64,000 nt of DNA from Clusia tigrina (lineage: Eukaryota > Arthropoda > Insecta > Diptera > Clusiidae): assembly GCA_920105625.2 (NCBI GenBank), contig OV050031.1, positions 46,064,925 to 46,128,924 on the forward strand. The letters run 5' to 3'. The translations under genes and the position numbers were made by a program. This document shows, in pieces, positions 35,500-45,299 of the stretch. Below the pieces are notes generated by a model, which made no database searches, was not told where the DNA came from, and was given only the letters and a program-made list of their open reading frames with translations. Position 1 is the stretch's first letter. Each line of letters begins with the position of its first letter.

Positions 35500-36363
35500 T
35501 CAGATCCGTGTTATCTTCTTCTGCTGAATGTTGTGTGTCAGAAGAGGTTGAAGTATTCAATTGAGGTGGCAATCTAGAAAGTGCGTCGACGACGAAGTTT
35601 GTTTTGCCATGTTTGTATACGAGTTTGTAGTTATATTCCTCTATACGCGCTTTCCACCTTTTCAGCTTTGTGTTATTGTTGTTGCTGCTGAGCGCAAATG
35701 TAAGAGGTTGATGATCTGTTTGTATTGTTATTTCTTTTGCGCCATATAAGTATGTCCTTAATTTATCGAGTGACCTTAATTGACGAGTATGATGGCCAAC
35801 ATTTCCTTCTCTATGGGTGAGAAGTTTTCTTCTGTTTTATGAAGGGATCTTGATAAAAATGTTATTGGGCGATCTCCTCCCATTCTACTCTGAGATAGTA
35901 CCGCACCTATTGCATAATTAGAGGCGTCGGTGGTGAGTATGAAAGGCTTCGAAAAGTCAGGAAAAATTAGGATTTCTGAAGTAGTAAGTAATTATTTAAT
36001 CTGTTCGAATGCTTTAAGAGCAGTTTGGTCTAATGATATTTCAACTTTTCTTGATTGACGTGCTTTTACTTGGGCATTAAATCCTCTAGTAATGTTTGTC
36101 AATGGTTTTACTATTTTTGCAAATTCTGCGATAAATTTCCTATAATAGGATGCTAAGCCTAAAAAACTTTTAAGATCTTTAAGATTACGGGGAGGCCGTA
36201 TATTCCGTATTGCGGATATTTTGCTAGGGTGAGGCCTGATTCCTTCGCCTGAGATAATATATCCAAGGAATTCGACTTCTGTTCTTAAGAATTTTGATTT
36301 CTCGAGGTTAATCTTTAGATTAGCACTGTCGAGTAAAGAGAAAACATTGTCAATATTAGACAT
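35500..36363 (-). pseudogene. RT C-terminus and RNase H of errantivirus-like element 1
   Basis: Frame 36363-35992 covers the RT thumb and connection (KSKFLRTEVEFLGYIISGEG, FLGLASYYRKFIAEFAKIVK). Broken frames down to about 35560 give RNase H (AIGAVLSQ-like, then IQTDHQPLT-like, then YKLVYKHGKTNFVVDALSRL). The sequence then runs into a short acidic spacer and the env remnant near 35500. Confidence 0.8.
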
Positions 36364-36394
36364 GTGTTCTTCCTTGTTTCTTCCGATGATAATT

Positions 36395-36830
36395 ATATCA
36401 TCTATATATACGTAGCAGCATTTACCTATTAATGGTTTTAGTACGTCATAATGGTTCTCTGAAATATTGCAGGTGCATTTTTCAGACCAAACGGAAGTCT
36501 TGTAAATTTATACTTTCCGTTGGCTTTTGAGAATGCTGTCTTCTCTATGTCGCTTCCTTTCATGCGGATTTGGTGGAATCCGGATGTTAAATCAATTGTG
36601 GTGAAATATTTACATTCACCAAGGCTAGCGAGCGTGTTGTTAATATCTGGTATAGGATACGCGTCAGGTATCCTAATGGCATTTAATCTTTTAAAATCGA
36701 TTACTAGTCTATATTGCTTTTCGCCTATTGAATTCGCCTTTTTGGGTACTATCCATAATGGGGAATTATAGGGACTTTTAGACGGTCTGATTATACCGTT
36801 TTCGAGCATTTGCTGTATTTGCTTTTCCAC
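36395..36830 (-). pseudogene. RT fingers and palm of errantivirus-like element 1
   Basis: The frame carries [55 protein letters not shown] (motif A) and [14 protein letters not shown] (motif B). After a frameshift a YIDDIIIIG box (motif C) lies near 36400. Catalytic Ds are retained, but the frame breaks between motifs B and C. Confidence 0.88.
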
Positions 36831-36899
36831 TTCTATCCTTAAATTAGCAGGATAGGGGTAAGATTTGGTATAGACAATTTCATTTATTGACGTTCTGAT

Positions 36900-37365
36900 C
36901 TCTGCACGAACATTGGTGTCGACTAAGTTATTGTCACTTACTGGTTCGAATAATGATGTATATTTTCTTATGATGGAATTGAACTCTTCTTCGATTACTA
37001 ATAGCGTTTGAACCTGCTTTGTGGGTTTCGCTTTAAGGTTTATTTGAATGTTGGGAAGTAGATGAAGAATTTCATTCTTCCTATCGATAGTGGCTTCGAG
37101 TTCTCTGAGGGTATCATCACCTATGATACCATCGAATCTTTTCAGACCTGGGAGGACAAAGAAATAAATTATTTGTCATTGCCTGATGAAGAGAAAAAAG
37201 GTCCTGATATTTTTGTGGCTATTTGGATCTGTCCAGCAGCAGAATGAATTTTAAACGGGGAACACACAGGTTTGGAATTGAAAGCTAAATTTTCACATAC
37301 GAAATTTTTGTTAGCACCGGTATTTATTAAAAATTTTAGGATATTGCCGTTAGCGTCATAGTAAT
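36900..37365 (-). pseudogene. Aspartic protease region of errantivirus-like element 1
   Basis: Just downstream of gag the minus strand reads LKFLINTGANKNFVCENLAF, the protease active-site region with NTG in place of DTG. The usual aspartate is therefore lost. Weak similarity continues toward RT. Confidence 0.6.
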
Positions 37366-38607
37366 CTATGTAGGGTACGCTAGAGGGGCTTGTGTCATAA
37401 AATTTATTTCGTCTGAATTGTTTTGCGTTTGAGCGTAGTTTCTTTCATATTGTTCTGTATATTCATCTTCGGACGACTCCTGTTTTGTCTCGATATTAAA
37501 TACTCGTTGTTGCTTCCGCGGTATGTTGGATAATTCATTGGATAATCGGACGACAGGATTCGGTCTATTCATATAGTTGATCCTATGCGATTGCAAGGAT
37601 GGATCCACTTCCATTGGCACTGGTGGCTTCGGTTGGTTGGGTCTTGATGGTGGATTGCTGATATATCTGTTATGGGCAGCGTTATAAATTTTATTTTGTT
37701 CCTGTGGAAAGATTTTTATAGGTGGGATGTAATTTCTGTCCGGTCTTGGTGGTGAACGTGAATTATTATACGTCATTTGATTAATGGGTGCAGATATACT
37801 GTTACGGTCATTTCTGTAATGTAATGTGTGGTCGCGATAGTTTACGCTCTGGAAATCAAGGCATGCGGCATATGCCTCTGCAAATTTTTTGAGACTTCAA
37901 CTCTGAGTCCTCGAATCCAATACTCTGTTTCTATGACCTTCAATTAGTGCGGTAATAGTCTCTCTTGAATAAATCTCTGTTTTCTCTTTATTTATTATCA
38001 GAGATAGCTGATGATTTACTTTAGCATAATATTCATCAATAGAAAGTTTTCCTTTGTACAAACTACCTAATTCGAATTCTAAACTTCTAATGTCTCTTTT
38101 GTCTGCATAGTGCAGCGATAGACAGTTTTTAATTTCCAACCATTCTTCATTCAATATATTGTAAGAGATAAGAGCCTGGTCTGCCTGTCCTTGTACTTTC
38201 CTACGAATATGGTTGAGAATTGCTCTATAAATGGGTTTATTTTTAACTATAGAATAATCATCTAAAATTGTTTATACCTGGTGTACCCAGGACATATAAT
38301 GAGTGGGGTTGCCAGTAAATATTGGAAGTTCCTTCACACTGTCAGGCAGCTTTCTAGTGTCTCTGAGATCTGGCTCAGTTTTTGTCGTATTTGAATTTTC
38401 CGTTCTTACTAAGCGTGAATTTAATCCTGATTCTATATTTTCTATTTTAGCACAGAGAATTGAAATTTGTTCTATTATATAATTATTTATTGGTTCATTA
38501 GCTTTTGCTTCTAATCGCTCAAGCCTTGCCGTCAGCACTCTTAGCTGCTCGATTTGAGCTTTTACAGCTCCTGTTAGGAGTTTTAGATTCTCTTGAATTT
38601 GCTCCAT
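37366..38607 (-). pseudogene. Gag of errantivirus-like element 1
   Basis: Three frames in sequence. 38607-38272 has an N-terminal coiled coil with LRVLTARLERLEAKANEPIN, then PIFTGNPTHYMSWV at the capsid start. 38154-37897 has LKIKNC-like capsid residues (LHYADKRDIRSLEFELGSLY). 37776-37366 is a Pro/Asn/Arg-rich nucleic-acid-binding tail without zinc knuckles, as usual in errantivirus Gag. Stops at about 38271 and 37896 break it. Confidence 0.8.
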
Positions 38608-39023
38608 GGTTTTACAAATTTTTCAATAATTTTTTTTAAATTCTAGTTTACAAAAATATGCTTTCAGAGTACAGAAAAAATGTTCACGTGGAAAAATTAT
38701 TTAAATATTATTTTTACACTTTCAATGATTTTCTTTAAATTTGGAAAGTAAATTCCTTTTACAAATATATTTCTTTCTAGAAATTTCCCTTAGGTAAATT
38801 TCTTTTATTATATATACTCGTATATATTTTTTTTAAATGAACAAATTTTATAATTCTTATAACTTTCTTTAAGGATTTAAGATTTGACTTACGAATAAAT
38901 TAATGGCTTCATTTGGACGATCCGTATTTTTCCTTTTGGCTGTGGCCTACTGTGGTACGGTGGTCGATCACTTGCCTGGTTGAGTGTTGACTGCTCCTTG
39001 ATGTTCGTCTTCGTGTAAACTCC

Positions 39024-39111
39024 AAGTCTTTGGGGACTAGGATTCCTTTTTACTTTAAAGTCTTTGCGGACTAGGACTTCGCACTTATTATTTAAAGTCT
39101 TTGCGGACTAG
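39024..39111 (-). repeat. Three 17-bp leader repeats with hairpin potential
   Basis: AAGTCTTTGCGGACTAG (one variant with GGGG) occurs at 39024, 39058 and 39095. Each copy contains AGTC...GACT arms around a short loop. Confidence 0.85.
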
Positions 39112-39217
39112 CTTTATTTTTTTTTTTTTTTTTTTTTTTTTTGTCTTTAGACACTTATTTGAATTTACTAATTATTTGTTTGCCGGTGTATTTTATCAAG
39201 TTTTACTTGATTTACCC

Positions 39218-39349
39218 GGTTTTAATTTTCAATTTCGTTTACGTTTGCTCGGTTTTAATTTTTAATTTTGTTCACGTTTGCTGGGTTTTAATTTTTAACT
39301 TTATTCACGTTTGCTCGGTTTTAATTTTTAACTTTCTTCACGTCCCTGC
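39218..39349 (-). repeat. Four 33-bp tandem leader repeats next to primer site
   Basis: Exact 33-bp spacing (39218, 39251, 39284, 39317). On the element strand each unit begins CCGAGCAAACGTGAA, resembling the adjacent primer site CCGAGCAGGGACGTGAA. Confidence 0.9.
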
Positions 39350-39358
39350 TCGGGCGCC
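39341..39358 (-). other. Primer binding site, tRNA-Lys type
   Basis: Minus strand GGCGCCCGAGCAGGGACG follows the LTR end (…AACT). It resembles the lentiviral-type tRNA-Lys site with one difference, an inference from recalled consensus. Confidence 0.7.
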
Positions 39359-39761
39359 AGTTACGGAGCGTTAATCACGAAGCATCAAAAAAATAAAACA
39401 ATAACTTTATTTCGGAGTCGTCACAACAACACTGCACGACTTATTCTTTATTGCCCTTATATTTATAACAATTAAATGCTTAATAGGCTAATTGATTATT
39501 ACTAAGGAATATGGAATAAGCTTCAAATAAAATATAAAAAAGGTTGCGCGACGGATGTGCGCAAACTGGAGCGGATGCAAGAGTTCGGTTACCGGTTGTG
39601 CAATTGCACTCGACCGTGCGAGAGTGCTGAGTGGGCTATATCCAAGTGCTTGTGCAACGGATGGAAGGCAACCTTGGGCGGGTGCATAAGTTTATTGACC
39701 TATTGTGTAACTGTCCTTAGTCGTGGTATAATTATGAGTAAGCTATAAGAGCGTGGTAACT
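39359..39761 (-). repeat. 5' LTR of errantivirus-like element 1
   Basis: 403 bp with AGTTACCACGC start and GTAACT end. It contains the promoter/leader and is flanked by the TGTA duplication at 39762-39765. Confidence 0.9.
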
Positions 39762-39981
39762 TGTATATATGTGTATAAGATACAGAGTGAATGTACGAAC
39801 GTATATTTAAAAAAAAAAGTAAATATATAGAGACATACGATGGGAAATTGGGAATTTGAAGATCTTTACATACTGCAGCAGGCTACATGTAGATATACAA
39901 AGATTTTTCTATATATTTTATATATTGAATTAGAACAATATATTTAGCTTACCAAATTATAAAATGCCTTGAATGTATGTA

Positions 39982-41272
39982 CGAGGGCGGATTGATATTG
40001 AAGCTATCTAGCGCTAGATGGCAGCACAAACACAAAAAGTTTTTTTTTTTAGAAATTACGATCTGTCAAACGTCAGCTGTTAAAATATCACCCAAATGCA
40101 TTGATTAGTTTATTTGTTGTAGTCGTTTGAAGTAAGCAACTTTTGTGTTTCTTGAAAAATGGAAAAAATTGAATTTTGTGCAATGATTAAATACTTTATT
40201 TGAAATGGAAAACGGCGAAAGAGACAAAAGAAAAGGTCGATAAACATTACGGTGAGTCTGCTCCGTCAGATTACATGGTAAAATATTGGATTGCTGAATT
40301 TAAACGCGGCCGAACAAGCACTGCAACAATACCATCAACAGGAAGGCCAAAAGAGGTGGTTACTGAAAAATATATCAAGAAAATCCTCGATATCGTTATG
40401 AATGATCGCCGAGTTAAGTTGCATGAGATTGTTGAAATGGTAAACATATCATATGAACGTGTGTTCAACATTTTGCATGAACATTTGCATATGAAAAAGC
40501 TATCGGCAAGATGGGTGCCGTGTTTGCTCAGTGTCGGACAAAAACGAGTTCGACAGACCACTTCACAGCGGTGTTTGGACATGATAAAGCGTAATCCTGT
40601 TGATTTTTGGCGTCGATTAATAACTGTTGATGAAACGTGGGTCCACCACTACACACCTGAAACCAAAAATCAATCGAAACAATGGGTGGAAGCTGGTGGG
40701 AGCTGGTGGAAGTGCTCCGAAGAAGGCGAAGGCAGTGAAATCGGCTGGCAAGGTTATGGCCACTGTATTTTGGGATGCAGACGGAATATTGCTCATCGAT
40801 TATCTTGAAAAAGGATCCACAATCACAGGAAAGTATTATCGTGCATTATTGGATCAATGCAATCAAGGAAAAACGACCAAATTTAAAGAAGAAAAAATGC
40901 TCTTTCTTCAAGACAACGCACCGGTTCACACAGCATTAGATAAGATGCTAAAATTACGTGAAATACACTTCGAATTGGTTAATCATCCACCTTATAGTCC
41001 AGATTTAGCTCCTAGTGGCTTTTTCCTGTTTCCAAACTTGAAAAAATGGCTCGCAGGAAAAAGATTCATCTCAAACGAAAAAGTGATTACCGAAACTAAC
41101 GCGTATTTTGAGGGGTTCCCGAAATCGTATTATTCAGATGGTATAAAAAAGTTGGAATATCGTCTTACTAAGTGTGTCGAAGTAAAAGGAGACTATGTTG
41201 AGAAAAAAATATTTTTTGAAAAAAAAAATGTTTTTTTCCTACTTAGGTAGCTTCAATATCAATCCGCCCTCA
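39982..41272 (+). mobile_element. Mariner element 2, nearly full length
   Basis: 1291 bp with inverted ends (C/T)GAGGGCGGATTGATATTGA at both termini (about 25 bp) and TA on both sides (39980-39981, 41273-41274). Family-A 3' sequence continues across it. It contains one transposase gene with a single main frameshift. Confidence 0.92.
40159..41250 (+). pseudogene. Mariner transposase with tandem-duplication frameshift
   Basis: The start region MEKIEFCAMIKYF (40159) is closed by a TGA. The body runs 40200-40808 and, in another frame, 40627-41250. DNA-binding part: KTAKETKEKVDKHYGESAPS, RTSTATIPSTGRPKEV. Catalytic part: ITVDETWVHHYTPETK (first D), LFLQDNAPVHTA (second D), PPYSPDLAPSGFFLFPNLKK (third D, D34D spacing typical of mariner). 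The frame change comes from a short duplication (GGGAGCTGGTGG) near 40695-40710. All three catalytic residues persist. Confidence 0.9.
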
Positions 41273-41274
41273 TA

Positions 41275-43215
41275 TGTATTCATATAAGAGCAGGTTACAT
41301 GATGTAGGGAAATACACTTGTTAATGGATATATACATACCGGGCTAGTAGTAAATTGAAATATATAGAGTAGTTAGATGCAATGAAAAATTGAGTCATGC
41401 AATGGACAATTTTTTCACATGTACTGGTTTATCTTTTATATACTCGCTTATGTAAGATGGGCAACTAGTTTTGCCCAGAATTGATATAAAAAAAATTTTT
41501 TTTTGTGGCGGCAGATAATTTAATATAGTAAATAATTATTATGTATGAAGCAAATTATTGTAAAATATATATTTATTGAGAAGGAATTCAATTTTTAATG
41601 CTGCTAACAATTTTAAAAACTGTATCATAGTTAATTAATAATATTTGTAAGGAAAATTGTTTTTATTACTTATTTATAGTTTGGTTATTAAAACGTATTA
41701 AATATGCAAAATATACTCGCATTAAGAAAGTTATAAATTGAAAAATTATAATCTGTGTAAAAGTTCAAATTAAAAACAAAAGTAGTTTAGGAAATAATTA
41801 GAGTTAGAGAAATTAATTATTTAAAATCTACATTTATAATAAAATAAATGTAATAATCCAAAGAAAACACAAATTATACTAAATAGGAAAGTTATACAAA
41901 AGAGTATATATAGTATATAATTTTGAAATTGATTTATTAAATTAACTTATGAAACGTTTGACTAAACTTAAACATAGAAAGATATCAAATTCAAATGTTA
42001 ACTAGAAAATTAAGAAAATTATTATAAGTATTCAACTCTGATGATGTGAATCGAAGCAGGAAGTTCCAGGAGCAGCGTATATCGGACGACGGTGCGGACT
42101 AAAGGACCAACGTATTATTCAATGGATTGGGGATGAATGGCGACTAATGTGATATTTCTCGAAACAGCATTTGGCCGCAGTGTTTGATCACGTTGTGGAT
42201 GGGTTTATTGACAAACAATGGAAAAGTAATCAAGGTTCCTTGCAATGTCATATTTTGCATTAGACAGTCTTACTTTACAATGTCCACCCAGTTTATCGCA
42301 ATCTTACCAGAATCGTTTTTGAATTAGTTGAAGATGGGCAAAAGCATAAGGAGGGTGAAACCACCTCCAAATATAATAAGCAGAGGAAATTTGTGTTACG
42401 GAAGGCAATTGCTTCATTAAAGTATATGTTCAATCTAGAGGATGAACATAAGAAATATTATTCACATATGAAATTGATTTACTAGAAGAAGAAACAGAGA
42501 CTGGTATCTGATCAGAGCACGCAAATTGCGTCATTAACCGTGTATCTCAGAGAAATACCGATAGTCTACACATCGAGGTCAACGAAGTCAAATTCTATTA
42601 TAAGAAAGCTGAAGAGAAACACTTCCACCATAAAACCCATTACAGCAAAGTAAATAACGGAGGAGTATTGTAATGTGTTATGTATTTCAAATGCATTTTA
42701 CAAGCTCAATACTATAAGAAGAGGCAGTACCACCTATCCGTTGGGACACGATATATAAATCAAAAGAAGAAGGCCACTACAACCGAAGTTTTAATGGTAA
42801 ACAAAATCGCCAGCATAAAATATCATACGTACCGGTCCAGAAAGAAGGGAGGGGTCTGCAGAGTTCATCGAGGGATTTCACTCCGACAACGACGGCCGTC
42901 AACCGTACCAGCAGATAGCAGAGGTCGCAGTATAATGTAAGATTTTAGGTATAGATTAGAATTGTGTAAAGTAAAAGAAAAAGAAACTACAAAAGAAAAC
43001 AAAAACTAGAGAAAAAGAAAATATATGGAAAAGAAAAGAATACAAAAGAAAAAATTGTGATAGAACCCAAATAAGACTATTTAAAAAAAAAAAAAACAAA
43101 GTTTATGTATGATCGAGTTAAAGAGATACACAGAATTGTTTACAATGCAAGAAAAATCTTGTAGAGATTTATTAGAAGTAAGTTGCACTACCTTCTTTTA
43201 TCTAGAGGGGAGGGA
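41275..43215 (+). other. Family-A 3' region, copy B
   Basis: Homologous to 19365-21180 of copy A on the opposite strand. No intact gene. A short frame at 42827-42895 reads YVPVQKEGRGLQSSSRDFT before a stop, matching the copy-A peptide. It ends in a purine tract (CTAGAGGGGAGGGA) at the LTR. Confidence 0.65.
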
Positions 43216-43444
43216 TGTTGTGAGTTAGAATCAAGCTGCCTGCGAGTAGTTGACTCACAGCACCGACTCCTAACAGATACTACACATTTGGTGTGGTTAG
43301 CTTTAAGCAATTAAGTTAAGTAAGAAAGCACATTTTTTTAGGGTGCGAGTATTATAAATAACCAGAATTTCTGTACTAACGATTATGTAAACTTTTAGGG
43401 TGTTACAGTTCCGCAGTCGAGTCGACGAAGGGCATTGGAATTTA

Positions 43445-44789
43445 TTATTATTATTATTATTATTATTGACAGGCTAAAAGAACACCGCGACCTACAAGAT
43501 CTATTGTGCAGCCTCGTACCCAACTAAAACAGTCCTAGACTGTTTATAAATCTCGTAACTGCTGTGGGCTTAATTTTAACTAGGTGATTTGGAGATATGA
43601 ACCCACTGCCTAGGTACTTATGTCTGCGTCTTGCCACCGCTGGGCAAGTGCATAGAATGTGTTCTGCCGTTTCCTGCTCCTCTTGACAGAGTCGACAAGA
43701 ATCGTCTTCTACCACGCCTATTTTCTTCAGGTGGTAATTTAGTTTACAGTGTCCTGTTAAAAGTTCAGTGTATAGTTTGATGTCATTTCTGCTGAGGTTT
43801 AAAGAAGCATCTACCCTGATGTGTTCAGGATCAATGAGTAGTCTCGACTGCCGCATGCCTTTTTGGGCTCTCCAGTAGTTTAGCAGACTTCGTTTTTCCT
43901 GTTCGCACAACAAGTTATTTGTGAAGCTACTGTTTACCCCACAGAAGGGTTCTGGGCCTATAAAGGCAGTGTCTGCACCCTTTTTTGCTAAAGAATCTGC
44001 CATTTCGTTGCCCTCATGTCCCTCGTGTCCCGGTACCCACATTAGCGTAACAGAGTTTCTCGCTGCTAGGGTATTGAGAAGTTTACAGCATTCCCAGACC
44101 AGCTTTGATTGGAATGAGAAGTTTATTAATGATTTTAGAGCTGCCTGGCTATCTGAGAGTATGCATATTTTGGTGTTGCGTGTACCCCTGCGTAGACATT
44201 CTCTAGCACATAACTCTAAAGCGTGGACCTCCGCCTGAAAAATGGAAGCTGTTTTTCCCATTGCAATTGCTTTTTGGAAATTTGGCCCTACAATTCCAGC
44301 TCCTGCACTGCCATCTTCCATTTTGGACCCATCTGTATACCACAACTGAGAGTCCTGTTTTATTGTTATTTCCTTGTTTCTCCAAGCTGAACGGTCACTG
44401 ATGACCACTTTGAATTGCTTTGAGAAGTCTAATTTTCTGTCCATTTTGTCGAAGACCATGAGGCACGGAGAATTCCAGACAGTGTCCAGAATCTTTGCGT
44501 GCCCCGAAAGGTTGCCTTCTTTAAGATGGGCTAGATTAGGTAGCCTTAGGGCCGCGCTGGCCGCCATCCTTTTAACTACAAGGTGTAGAGGAGTCAGTCC
44601 AGTGATCACTCCCAAAGCTAGTGTGGGGCACGTTCTCATTGCTCCCGTCACACTCAAACAGGCTATACGGTGAATCTTGTTAAGAGTCCTCTGAGCTCCT
44701 GTTTGGTTGACTTTTGGCCACCATACCAACGACGCATAAGTAATCATTGGTACTATTATTGTTTTATATGATATCATTTTTGGCCGTAG
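43445..44789 (-). mobile_element. I/LOA-type non-LTR element, copy 2 (5' truncated, target duplication TGGAATTTA)
   Basis: On the minus strand it starts within the RT thumb (CTACGGCCAAAAATGAT) and ends in the (TAA)n tail. TGGAATTTA is present at 43436-43444 and again at 44790-44798, so the insertion event is clear. Sequence is closely similar to 1480-2727. Target: the family-A LTR. Confidence 0.92.
43524..44777 (-). CDS. ORF2 C-terminal part: RT thumb, RNase H and Cys/His tail (open)
   Basis: A 417-residue open frame. It holds the thumb (VPMITYASLVWWPKVNQT, RTLNKIHRIACLSVTGAMRT) and a complete-looking RNase H with YTDGSKMEDGS (D), QAEVHALELC (E), LSDSQAALKSL (D) and WVPGHEGHEGNEMADSLAKK (H and D). 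It then ends CRLCQEEQETAEHILCTCP, a Cys/His motif. The catalytic RT is missing by 5' truncation, so the copy is immobile, but the RNase H residues are all in place. It is read from the internal ATG at 44775-44777; in a full element there would be no separate start here. Confidence 0.88.
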   Translation of the reverse strand: MISYKTIIVPMITYASLVWWPKVNQTGAQRTLNKIHRIACLSVTGAMRTCPTLALGVITGLTPLHLVVKRMAASAALRLPNLAHLKEGNLSGHAKILDTVWNSPCLMVFDKMDRKLDFSKQFKVVISDRSAWRNKEITIKQDSQLWYTDGSKMEDGSAGAGIVGPNFQKAIAMGKTASIFQAEVHALELCARECLRRGTRNTKICILSDSQAALKSLINFSFQSKLVWECCKLLNTLAARNSVTLMWVPGHEGHEGNEMADSLAKKGADTAFIGPEPFCGVNSSFTNNLLCEQEKRSLLNYWRAQKGMRQSRLLIDPEHIRVDASLNLSRNDIKLYTELLTGHCKLNYHLKKIGVVEDDSCRLCQEEQETAEHILCTCPAVARRRHKYLGSGFISPNHLVKIKPTAVTRFINSLGLF

Positions 44790-45224
44790 TGGAATTTAGA
44801 ATGCACCATCGACATTTTTACAGTAAATTAGATCAGTTGGCTTGACCAACTGACACCAATTAGCAGGTGCGAAACTGGAACACCAGAAAGGTCAGTACGT
44901 AGACTGAAAGTGCTCGTTGGAAATAGTATATAAGATTATGATTTTAAGAATAAAGAGGCTTGATGTTTTAACGTAAAATAGTGATGTAGTGTTTTATTTA
45001 ACAAGATTGATTTTAGGTCTGAAGCTACAGGCGCGCCCAGGACAGGCAGCAAGAGGACGCTTCCCGAGGACACCAGCAAATACGGTCCCCAACACGGGGC
45101 CCCATAAGGTAATATGCCTACGGACTGCTTGATGTCGGCCTACCTCTAAGTGAGTCATCGCCGCAATCGCCGCCATCACCAACGATAGCTGATCACCTGA
45201 CACACCAACCCGCACCCCAGCTAG

Positions 45225-45299
45225 GGCCCTGATATGAACCCCATCGAAATTGTATGGGCGCACCTTAAAAAAAATAGTTGCAAAACGGGTTTCAACTAA
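45225..45299 (+). pseudogene. Tiny DDE transposase tail (Tc1/mariner-like), tentative
   Basis: GPDMNPIEIVWAHLKKNS and a stop at 45297-45299 resemble the PxLNPIExxW block of IS630/Tc1-type transposases. Only about 25 residues, so the assignment is tentative. Confidence 0.4.

Larger units (their letters stand above)
34551..39761 (-). mobile_element. Errantivirus-like Ty3/gypsy element 1, integrase deleted
   Basis: LTRs lie at 34551-34945 (3') and 39359-39761 (5') on the minus strand, with AGTTAC...GTAACT ends. TGTA is duplicated at 34547-34550 and 39762-39765. A purine tract precedes the 3' LTR and a tRNA-Lys-type primer site follows the 5' LTR. The internal region is only about 4.4 kb: gag, protease, RT and RNase H, then directly a remnant env. 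The integrase is missing. It sits in the 3' region of family-A copy B, whose sequence resumes at 39762. Confidence 0.9.
32426..45095 (+). mobile_element. Ty3/gypsy family A, copy B (5' part missing, multiply invaded)
   Basis: Starts inside the RT connection domain (YRKFVEGLVG) and runs through RNase H, integrase, the long 3' region and a 3' LTR. Insertions: an errantivirus-like element (34551-39761), a mariner (39982-41272) and an I/LOA copy (43445-44789). Removing these, the sequence is continuous with copy A read on its own strand. Gag, protease and most RT are absent. Confidence 0.85.
43216..45095 (+). repeat. Family-A 3' LTR of copy B, split by an I/LOA insertion
   Basis: LTR sequence at 43216-43444 (TGTTGTGAGTTAGAATC start) and 44799-45095 (to CCAACA). 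Without the insertion it is about 526 bp, like the 519-bp LTR of copy A. It has AGTATATAAGATTATG near 44924-44940 and AATAAAG downstream. Confidence 0.85.

Noticed and set aside
34551..39761. Infectious endogenous retrovirus
   Set aside because: Integrase and much of env are missing and gag/pol are broken; it is a dead copy.
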